Positions 23,701 through 35,700 of a stretch of 38,319 nt of DNA are shown here, in pieces. The notes beneath the pieces were generated by a model. That model did not search any database. It saw only the letters and a list, made by a program, of their open reading frames with translations, and was not told the DNA's origin. The position numbers and the translations under genes were made by a program. The DNA comes from Silene noctiflora (Eukaryota; Streptophyta; Magnoliopsida; Caryophyllales; Caryophyllaceae): contig VHZZ01001071.1 in assembly GCA_009801015.1 (NCBI GenBank), positions 139,357 to 177,675 on the forward strand, in the 5' to 3' direction. Position 1 is the stretch's first letter, and each line of letters begins with the position of its first letter.

Positions 23701-26700
23701 ATAATTTGAAGCTTATTATCTCCACTGTACTAGAAAAGGTTTCTTTTTAGTACATACTCTCTGCAAACTTCCTATGTGTTAGATCCCTTCTTGTTGCTCC
23801 CTTCTCAAAAGTATCACTCACTACAATGGAGTTTGGAGAAACTTATCAGGCAAAATAGGGTCCACATAGGCTCGGGTTTTCAAATTTTGGTCCGGAACAA
23901 ACATGCCAAATCAGGTGGCATGTCCAAAGGGAACTCTCTGTATGGGATGGCGTGATTGCTTTAAGATAGAAAATTGTTTAATAGCTAATGAACGGCTCTA
24001 TAAACCAGTGAATGTAAAGAACTCAATTGGCCATTGTTGTGTTAAGCATCTCGGATGACTAAAATGCCAGGTGTTTGAATCCCACGGGAAGCAAATTGTT
24101 TTTCTAACCTTATTCCAGATATACCTTATTTATGTTACACAAAACATTAATAAATTGTCGGCGAATGATTCGAACCCAGGTCTTCTTGCTAGTACATCAA
24201 GCTACTGACCAGTAACCACTATTGTATAAAGCAAACTGTGTCTCTTAAGTATACAGTTAATTATATGCATTAAAGTAAGTGAACATGCCATGCGAGATGA
24301 CATTTTCCCCATTCCAAGCTTTTTTGATAAACATTTTTTGGGCCAACACTAATTTGCTAATTATTTGTTTTCCCAATATTATTTTTTTTTTAAAAAAAAA
24401 AAAAAAAAAAACTTTTATAGAAAAGACAAAACTAAAATACATCAAATGTTTCAAACACATACCCAAGTCTTTTTTATAAGGTACATACATACATCATTAC
24501 CAAGTAGTTGAATGACTAATTCATTATAATTTTCTAGAGAGTTTATTCTGGCAAGCAAGTTTCGACAAAAGTATGCAAATCCAGTTATATACCAGGTTGA
24601 GAGTTTAACTACACATGACCAGAAAAATATTGACACATGCAGTTATATACCGATTATCAATCTGGCTATCGCCCATAACTGCTTCAAGAAAACTAATTAT
24701 TGACAAGATTCTGCCACAAGATGCAACTAATCAAATCTTTATAACAAATGGTACATGCTATGCTTTTACCAAAAAAAAAAAGCCATCCATGAAACAACCG
24801 CCTCAATCCAAAAGGTGCTTTCCAGTTACAAGTATATGAAAAGTAACATATAAAAGATATAAAGCTGCTCACCACTCTAGCCAAATCTCCTACAGTTACT
24901 AAAACACCAGCAATGATTCCACTATTAGCACTCGATGCTGATCCTTCACGAAGTTTTGCCACTAGAGCCTATTCAAAGACAAATATTAGACTTTCAAAAA
25001 TGTTTATAAACCATATATACTGAGATCAACACATAGGTCACCTTGTGTATGGGAGCAATATATGGATGTATCAAACGTTCACAACTGCGTATCAAGCATC
25101 CCAGCGATTTTGCACTTTCTTCTCTACATTTACTATCGACACTGCACGGCAAATATAAAATTTAGGGTTATACCTCAAAGAGAGATTACTTTTACACCGT
25201 GCCATCAAATTACTTGAATCTCTGTATTGTGCAAAATTTTATTTTCAGTTTAATAATAAGTCCTCTGAAAAAAATCAATTCATCAAAAGTTCTAATTAAT
25301 AATTCAAACAACCGCTCACAATTGACAGAATATACAAGCAGAATGCGGAACTAGGAGAGCTCCATTAGGGCGGAAGTGAAGGGGAAGTAATTAATTAGGG
25401 CACCGACTAAACTGATTTGCCAGCCCCTTCCTTAAGGAGCACTATTTATAATCATGGAGAGAATAATTTATAACGTTTTTATTAAGCTCAACAAACTCTT
25501 CAAAAGTCACCTTTGCTCTAAATAAGTTAACAATTGTATAAGAAAACGACGAAGAGCTGGGAGAACGTATGCAGGATTTTTCTCGGCCAATCTTCCCGCA
25601 ACTGAGATTGCAAATTCACGAACTTGTAAATCCTGAAAGGAAACCAATCAGAATACATTACTAACTATGAGTGACAAATTGGACAGAGAACTCATATTAA
25701 TTCAAGCAAGAAATTGTAGAGAATAAAATACAATGTCTATAGTTTCGTTGTTTAAGGATCTCAGAGGCTCAGCCCACAGAAACATACAAACGAAACTGGT
25801 AGAAAATGTCCTAATTCAGACAGCACCAACCTTAGGTCACATGCTAGTATGCTACACAAGATTTATATGAGTTAAGAAGGAATAAAAGCCACTACTGCTT
25901 AATAGGCAGAAGTGCATAGATGCTTATGGCCATTAGACATAATTCGTGACTACCCACCAGTCCACCACCCATACAATAATCCACTATCATATTTAGTTAA
26001 CTGATAATTTACAATAAATAAAAAATAGCTTTGTATTTCCTCCATGATTTAAAATTTTATTTCAACGAAAAGCAAATGTAAAAATAAAATAAAACAGTCA
26101 TCAATAATCACAAGTAAATTAATAAATGTCATGCATGTTGGTATGAATCAGGTACATTGTTAAATTCACCCCAGGTAATATTTTTAAACTCCACACCCTC
26201 CCCACCACCTGCCGACTATGCAATTCTCAGTGTTGGGAGTGGTGCGTTCTGGCATCTAATTTTAACCGCGCCTTTTCACATCAATAGTTTAAATTACAAG
26301 CCTTGTTAGTAGAGCCTTTCACTCCCGATAAACACACCACAAGGATTTCAAGAAGGATGTATGATACCTCGTCATTTAGAGCGGCAAAGATGGCACTTAG
26401 ACTATCAGCTTGAGCTAAAAACTCATCAAAGCCTCGATCGACATGCAAGCATTGAAAAATCGAAAGCCGAACGCTAACATCAGCATCAGCAACAGCAGCA
26501 ATAAGCAGCTTTCCGACAATCTATCAAGAGAGGAAAAAAAATACTATCAATTGATCCTCCTCTCCGGAATCAAGAATTTAACGTGCTTCAAATTCAAGCT
26601 GTGCCAGCTTTACCAACCTGTGTCCAACTCGTATATTCATTAACAGAAGGGTGAAGCGCATATCAGCTATTACAATTAGGAATCCAATAAAATTACTTCA

Positions 26701-29700
26701 AAGCTTTCAGTTTAAAATAATGTTAATTATAGCATGTCTCAGGATCCAAATAGCAAAACGTATTGCCATAAATGTGGTCCTAGCAGAGGATGGACCTAAA
26801 TCATTGGGTTCCATGATCCTCCATCGTAACAGAAGATAGTATTAATAAGGATTTTCCTTTATCTATTTCTGGAAAGGTACCTAAGGAACTCCTACGTTCA
26901 TTTTTACTTAAGAATATTTTGAACATTCCATTCCACCCATGTTACTCCGACTCAGTTAGAGGAATCTCACACGGGTGTGTCCAAGAGTCAAATTTAGGTA
27001 TTTTATGAGAGAAAAAAAATAGGCATGCGAGATAATATGGAACCGAAGTTACATGGCATTAAAACAGCTGCATAAAAGAGCCAATCAAGAGCACATCTTA
27101 CAGCAATAAATGCAACACATTACAGTAGTTAATAAGTCAATTACCTCCTCAATCAGACGGCGTCTCCTTCCTCCAGTTCGATTAGACCTAGCAGAACTAA
27201 GCTGAGAAGATGTGCCAGAAAAGGAGTTTGCTACCAATCTACAGCAACATAAAGCCGCGTCTTTTCGTGTGACAGCATCCTCATCTTCCAGGTAAGATAT
27301 GACTGACTGCCTTGCAAACTCCAGAAGATCATGACCCTAAAATACAACATGAGAGTCAAACAACACCTCAAAAAGAACACATATAATATCAGTAGCATCA
27401 AACGTAAAATATTAATCACTCCATCCCATTTGACTTTAGTGCTCAAACAATGTCGTCTTTCACTAATATCTCCTTACAGTATACAGTAGTTACAATGTTA
27501 AAAACAATAATAATATGAAAATAGTTGTTTAATTGTACCTCTGTATGTATTTCAAAAATATACTGGTCGAAAGGAGTCGTCGACTCATACAATAAAAATG
27601 GGATGGAAGGACTAAGGAGTACTAATATGACAGATCACATCAATGACAGTGTCTCCACAAGATAGTAGACCATAAACCTTGAAATTAAACTGTGCCAGAG
27701 CCTGCAACGCAAGCTGCACAACCGCCGGGCCAGCCACATCTGAAACCATCATTGGCACATTAACTACATTTGCTCGGCCTGTTGAAGCTGGTCTAGACTG
27801 AGTGTGATGAGATTTCGATAGAGCTAAAGATATGCTCTCTAGCAATCGCTCTTGAATTGTTGAAAGCAAAGATGGAATGCTGACGTATCACAAAAAAAAA
27901 AAGGATAATCATCACCGATCAAATGTTAATTTTCACTCAGAAGGACCACAAACAGATGCATATACAAAGGTATACCTGGCAGAAATCTGATCAAGTGCTT
28001 CAACGAGCTGAGATGAAAGCCCAGCAGAAAACATTGCATCCAAGAGACCACGAACATGAGGCTCCATATCATGACCCATTGCTTTTGCAATGCTTCCAAC
28101 ACAAGCTAAAGCCTCCCCAGAAGGCCTCCCCCTACGAGGAGCAATCTGAAACAAATAAGAATAGATAACTTAGTTGCAATTAGTGGAGCCATGGAAGCTG
28201 ACCCAAATTTATTGATTTTATTATCATAAAAAATGTCAAGTATAAAGAAGCTTTGAAAGGAAAAATATGAATACACACGGCATCACGAAGATGAGTCATT
28301 ATTGTCGGCAAATAGTGAATAAGTTCCCCATCTAAGGCACCAGCCATCTCTCCAAGGGCAGTAAAACCACTAGCTCTCTCAGCTGGTATCTTAAGAACGG
28401 CAAGAATATGATCCATGCATATCTACGCAATAACAGCGCAATTCCATAACTTCATTAATAAGACCAGTCATAAAAGAAGATACCAAATGTTGATGGAGAA
28501 TCTAATAAGAACAAGATTCACACACTACAGAAAAGATGAACTAACCGTCAGGTAGTTGGTGACAAAACGATCACGTAGAAAATGGGCAATGCGCGGTAGC
28601 AACGAAGTTATGCTTAGGCGAACAAGCCTATCACGATGCTCTAGATATCTCAGAACAATGTCTGCAACTTCTCTATACCTAGACATCATAAACTCACCCG
28701 TATTCCTGCACAATTAAAGCTTAACGAGATCATGAACTGGAAGCTGTAACCAGAAAAATGAAAGATGCACCAACACCTTCACTGCCTTCTGCAAGAAACC
28801 ATACTGTAGTTGTTCAGAGAAGGGTAGACAGATAAGTTAAGAAAACTCCTTCATTTATCCATTTGTGATGAACAAATTAACAAATATGCGGCCAAACTAC
28901 TCTCTCAAAGTAGCAAGACTACTACTAAATACAGGCGAGTCTTTCTATACTTGAAGTTTGAATTCTCTATTTCTCTCTATTCCAATTCCAATGGAGCCAC
29001 TATCCTTTAGCTTTAATATAAGACCAAAAATAATCAAACAGCTCATTAAACCATATGTGGGCTTCTTATATCGTGAAGCCGAAATCGGTCATAATTTTTT
29101 ATGAAATTGTCATTAAACACTTAGGAGCTGTTTGGTTTGGGGTATTCAGGAAAGGGAAAGGGAAAGGGAATCAAAAGGATTGATACCCTTTGTTTGTGCT
29201 TGTTTGACCAAAAGAATGATGCCCTTTACCCTTTCCTTACCCCCAAACTCCTCTACATCTTTACCCCTCAACCCCCCAAGGTATCCCATTCCCTTTCCCA
29301 CATTCACCTAATATCACCTTGACCCATCACTCAACTCGACCATCCACAACCATGACTGCCACTGCCATCTACGGCCCACCCTCCGACAACATGTCTCCCC
29401 CGCAACCTCCCTACCCTATGAGAGCAAGTCCCTCGTCAGCACCCCCAGCAAAGACCCATTGGTGCTCCCATCCTCGTGTGAAACTCATCCCATCACCACT
29501 AGAAACACCAACCCCAAAACCTTAAAAACCTCCCCCAACACTTGAAATGCCCTCAAGGTTTTGGGGTTGGTGTTTCTAATGATTGTGAGAAGGCCGGCGG
29601 ATATGGAGGGACAGGAAGGTGGCACCGGCAGAAAAAGATGGCGGTGGCATTTCCTTGTGGTGGAGATGGACGGTGGTAGTGGTGGACGATGGTAGCGTTA

Positions 29701-32700
29701 GGAGTGGTGGTTGAAAAAATAGTTGATAGATAAAAGTTAATGACATTTCCTTTCTTACAGTAACCAAACAAAAAGTTAAATTATAGGTAAGTACTTTCCT
29801 TTCCCCTGATTTCCCTTTCTTGTTTCCATTCCCTTTCCCTTTGTTGAACCAAACGTCCCCTTAGTTTGAAAAGGCACAAGACGCACATAATCCAGGAGAT
29901 CCCCGACGCGAAAGGGCAGAAGACGCGAAGCGAGGGCATGCTCTATAGACACAAGGCGCATTTGTATCATCAAGATAAGTTTTGTGCAATATCTCCTTAT
30001 TAGATTTTAAAGAGGGTAAGCATGTAATGAAGTAAATGAAAAGAACTGAAAGAGAACAAAAATATTGAAGTTCTGTAATAGTGCAACTAGCAGGTTGTGC
30101 TTGTTTATAAGGCGCAATTAAGGTGTAGCGAGGCGCTTAAATGAGTGTCTTGTTAAGCGTGGGGTTAAGCTGCTAAGAGCGCCCTAGGCACGTTTTTTAA
30201 AATTTAAGATTATAGGTCGCCCGAAAATAGCTCTCTTTGTTTTCAATATAAAGGCAAGGTTCAGTATATCCGATTCTGTCAGTCGCCTTTGAGGCACCGA
30301 TATTAAGTTATTAGGGTAATTAAGTGATGAATTTGCTTGTGCTTCGAAAAGAAACACTTCTATACCTCTAAGAGGCACAAAGATAGTTCTCCATCTTAGT
30401 CGAACTTTAGTAAAGCCAATGATTAAGACGAAATCAGATATCAGACGGGTTTTGTTACACCAATAGTCTTCTCTAAGCCTCTTCATTGAACTTGATCAAA
30501 ATGGATTATAAAATAAAACCTTATGCACTTCTTAATAGACAATGATATTTCATTTTAAGTTCAAAGTCAATTGCAAAAAGCCATTTGTTCTTTCACAAAA
30601 AAAAAAGTTGTGTATGCTTGATCCCCTATAATCCGCTCGGGGAATAATCAGAACTGAGGAGGGGTGCCTAGCCAATCCACTAAGATTGCTTGGATAAAAG
30701 CAAACAATTGAAACAGAAAATGTTACCTCTATATCTGAGTCATTTATGTGGGAGATGGAGACTTTCGAATCGGTTCCTAATAACTAATCTGTTTTAATAT
30801 CAAACGATTAACGCTGAAAGCTAATAAAACAGTAAGATGTCTTAAACAAGTGTGAGCAAATCCATTTTCCACATATGCTATCTCCTATATACGTTTACCA
30901 TGCAAATCAAGTGTCCTCTTCATCATTTCAAATTCTTTTGAGTGAAGAAGAGGGAGGGAGGGAGGGAGGGAGGGGGGGGTCAACCAACCTCAGAAGCTCC
31001 CCAAGTGCGAGCAATGAACCATGTATGCTATGAACAGGAGCATTTTTCCCTAGTCCTTCTTGAGTAGCCTCAAACAAGCGGTAGTACCTTCATCATCCAA
31101 CAAATATATTAATGCCAAAAAACAAAAATAAGCATGACCATGAGGTCATAGATGCTAATTATTTCCTCTGTTACATTCGATTGTATATGTTTTTCAAATC
31201 CCCTCGCCTATTTTGAAAAAACAATTACAATCAAATGGAATGGCAGAAGAATAACATGATGAATATCAAGTAGGTGTTTTAGACTAATTGCTTCCATTAG
31301 AAAATACGCTACGTTAGTTTCTCGCAAATCACACCTTGAATGGTCATAGACAATCACAGATCTGCCTTAACAGCTTAGCAACAATAGCAACTTTTTAGAC
31401 TTCATGAATCATTCGTATTGGACACAAAAAGAAAAGGAGAGCTGATCAAAAGCACCATAAAACAATGCAAGTGTAGTTGGTGTGTAGTCTAGGATAAACA
31501 TGGGTCGGAAATTGAAACACGTCCAACGAGGTGACACTCGTATACAAAAGAACAGCATCAATAATGACATGATACACATATACAAAAGATCATCATGAAG
31601 TTGACACCCATATAGAAAATGCGGAGAAAGTAATTATGCTTTCACGCTATCATGATAATGTTAGCTACAAAAGAAAAAAAAGGTCAAGCGTAGATCCAAG
31701 TGGAAGACTCAACTCCAACTATACAACCTCAAAAAGGATAGGTTCAAATGTTTGACGCTTTGGAGACGGTATCAAAATAATATGATTTTCCATCAAGTCA
31801 ACCACCAAATCACCAATGGAAACGCCTTCCAAACCACGGAAATCCCAGTCTATAACATGAACTATCAAAACCGCATGGACTATAACATAAACTTTCCTGC
31901 TTCCATGAGGTGATAGAAAGGTTATGATCAAAACTGGAAACTTTTACTGCCTTAACTCGTTAGTCTCACACAGAAGCATAACGGCAAATTCCAGTATTTA
32001 GAACTTGGCCATATATTGCTGATCAAGTAGACCCTCTCAAGTCCCAAATATTCCACATTCACTATCTCTTCAAGGACAAAAAGAAGCTATACTTGTCTAG
32101 AAGAAAGAAAGGGTACAATAATCTCTAGTAGAAATAAAGAAATCTCACTGATTAAAATTGCCTAAAACATAACAGAACTGACCATTGGACACGCCAGCGC
32201 GTTTCACGTGTCTCTATAACGCGGAGACAAGCACGTAAAGCTTCCACAGCACGCTCCCGGACATCTAAAGATGGATCTCTTAGGGCAATCCAAATAGCAT
32301 CAACAAATACAGGCACGTGAACATTAAAAACAGTAGAAGCGTTCTCTGCCATTTCCTGGACAATTAATTAATAGGTAAATTAATACAAAATTAGCATGTA
32401 TCAAGGCTTTCATTAGAAAGGAAACCAAGGGGGAAACACTCGCAAATAAAGAAATTGGGGAAAAAAGTTACGATCTCATGTTGTCATGAGCAATATATGA
32501 ACATAAACAACAATATACGTGCTGGTCAGAATAAAGGACTTAATAATGCCCCAGTAGAACAACAGCTACATATAATGGAATGTGAACTCTTGTGCAAAGT
32601 GGCAGTATCAAACAAAATACATGAATCTTATTCATCGAATAGTCAAAGAAGAGGGATATATAAACATGTTGACATCTGCTAAAGTGTATCCAAGCTTTTA

Positions 32701-35700
32701 TTCCCCTCTGTGGCATACTGGCAACATCGTCAAATATAAAATAATTTTTATCCATCCAACTACCCAAGTGCACAACCAAATTGCCAATGGAATCATCTTT
32801 CGAACTTCGGCAACCCAACCCTTCTTCGTCGTGCTTTTCCGAGTATTAATAGGACATGTTTAGGCTTTCAATGCAGATAGATGCCAGTATGCCAGAGGAG
32901 ATAAGACTTAAGAAGACTGTAAAAGACTGTTTGTGTATTCCTCATTCGTCACACAGACAACACCGTCTAGAAAGCCAAACTGAAGCCTCTCCTCCTAAGC
33001 ATATCTTCTATAGGCATTTTCTCTTTAGCTACAGCCAAAGCAGCAAAAGGGGGAATAAAAGCTCTTCTCAGCTATCAACTAGAAAAACATCTGAATACAT
33101 GTCCATCATGCCAAGTCACTCTTTCCTCTGTGGCATCCTAACAAGGGAACTACAGAGAGATTAAGAAATTGCACAATTGTGCATTTACAGACTGCCTTTC
33201 AACACCAAGATGACATATTAACATGACAGAAAAATACCGAAAGAGGCCAACGCAAAGTGGCAAACCAATAAGAACTTGTTGAAATTTTATGAAAGTTACA
33301 ATCATAAAATCTTTATCCTCCGCAAACAGCTCTACAGATATGGTTCACAGGTAAAAAAAAGAACCATCAAATCAACTTCTATCAACAGCAAAGCAGAAAT
33401 TTATCATAGAAAGTTCTCGTCCCAATCTCCAAAGTAACTGAAATGATTTTACACGACAGCTTGAGTAATTACTGTTTCCATTTTTCCCTAGTGCCTAGTC
33501 CGGTAAATAGATAATATGACCTTTCCTCCTGGTATCTTAACCTCAAGTGTTGCGGCTGTTGCCAATTGTTCTCATTAAACCTCTTTGCAATCCATTACAA
33601 TCTACAAATGTTACATCTAAGAAATCCTCTGCTCAACATCACAAATCGAGGATTAATTTTTTGAAAGGTTGACCCCAGGAAATCCCCTTCGAGCCCCTCA
33701 ACATTACATGGTTCAGAAACAGCTCTTTCCAGTGCTGTCATAAATCAGGGCATGAAGTCCACAATTTCTCAACCAATAAGCAAACAGCGGGAACTCGTTC
33801 TACTATACAAGACAGGAAGGAGATATGGTATCTAATCTTGCATTTAGCGAGTTACTAGTTAAATATACATTAAATAAATATGACATACACAACGTTAGTG
33901 GCAGTTACTGGTGAGTTCAAGACTTCAAGTTTGATACCACGCCAAAAGTTCCAAAGAATGAGAACAGCTTACTTTTAGAATCAAAACAGCGGCCAGGCGG
34001 CGATACTCAATTCGCTCTCCACGCAGCCAATTCAATGCATTTCTGATCTGTTCAAATAGCAATAATTAAATACTCCCTCCGTTTCTTCGACCTATACCAT
34101 TTCTAAAATGACACAAATCTATAATAATAAACGTTACAAAAGTAGTGAAGTGTAAAAGTAGGTGGACCACTTGCATGAGAGGGAAGTGAACGACCAAATA
34201 CAGATAATGGAAGAAATCGAAAAGTTGAACTAAAAAGAAAAAGTGAAAGAAATCGATGAAAAGGAGGCAGTATATGGTGTTACAACAAACAAGATAAAAA
34301 AAAGTGTACCAGCAAAAAGCGTGTTATACCTGGTGTTCCACTTCATCAGCAGTCATAGCCCCACCGGAACGAGCAAGATGGCCAAGCACTCTACTAGCAA
34401 GAACTAAAATCTCCCGTTCACGCTTCACCTCAAAAACAGTCCGAATGTAGCCAGAGAATCTTGAAACTCTTGAGGCACTCTCTCCAAGAGGCACATCTAT
34501 AAGCTCATTAATAACTCTTAAAGCTCCCAAATTTTCAGCAACATCGCCACTTTCTAAAAGACTAGATATTCTATCATAGAGCAGATCCATGAAACGGGAA
34601 AAAGCTTCTCCATTGAGATCATGTGCTGCTTCTTCTATGTGTCTTCTCAAAACTGGTATAGTACCATCCTAACCAATGAGAACAGATCAGTCAACGGATC
34701 TAGAGTGGGTAGTAACACTAATAAGCCTAATAGGTTTATAATAATCTCTGCTAAAGTGGAACCATGAACAACACAAGTCGAAAATTACAGGGAATACAAT
34801 GTGGCTTAACAGAATTTTTTGTTACTATTGTCAATAATGAACATAAAGACATTTATTTCAAAATTAATCAAAAAGTCTCTTGACCAATCAGTAGCACCAA
34901 TGAATTCACAATGGTCAATATGATAGATTGAGCCGTGGTAACTGTGACAAGGCCTTGACGGCCCCAATTTCATTATCCTAAAATACTAAATTATCTCAAT
35001 ATCTCAAATTATTATCCAAAGTTTTGCGGTGATGATGCAATTAGGCCTCGACACAATCATGGCGCAACACCATATTCATGGCCACAGTGTTAGGACTAAT
35101 GCAGAATTGGGGGATCCTAGCTAAGTTAAAAGAACCGACACTTTGGGGAATTCTTCCATGATAAGAAAGACTTTAAAAAGCTATCATATGGGTCACTCCT
35201 GTGCATTGGATACACATAACGAGGGAGAGATGCAGTGTTCGGGATTTCCATGCAAAAGGACTCAAACAACCTATTAATCAATCTTCCTTGTATAAGTATC
35301 TTCTAGGCTAGGAGAATGCAAGTCTTGATGCTCCAAAACTAATGGATCAAATAGAGAAGCCCAAATTTCATTTAAAGATCTCATCATTATTCCACATAAA
35401 GTGTGAAATAAAAAGTCACTAGCGCCTTGTTTGGATACCAAAAGAGAAGGAAAGGAAGAAAAGAAGGGAAGGGGATGAAAGTGAGAATGGAGGGAATGAG
35501 TTCTCCCTCCAAATCTTCCTTTGTTGGACGATTTGATTTGCCCTCCATTTTACTAACCAAACAAGGGGTATTACTTCCCTTCATTGCTCTCCCCTCCTAA
35601 CCCCTACCCCCCTCCAAAAAAAAATCCCTTTCCAAACACATCCTTATGAGGAATGCATATCACGGGGGTAAGATATCCATATTGCACGTTAAGTCTTACA

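Noticed and set aside
24071..24177. tRNA genes
   Set aside because: B-box-like words are present, but no cloverleaf, acceptor stem or anticodon arm could be paired.
29319..29771. Proline-rich open frames on both strands
   Set aside because: They arise from the CCACC/GGTGG-rich interior and inverted repeat of the Tourist-like element.
31719..31931. 70-codon minus-strand frame in intron 4 as a hidden exon
   Set aside because: TOR exons 4 and 5 join perfectly without it ([13 protein letters not shown]), and a partial copy exists in intron 3, so it is treated as a repeat.
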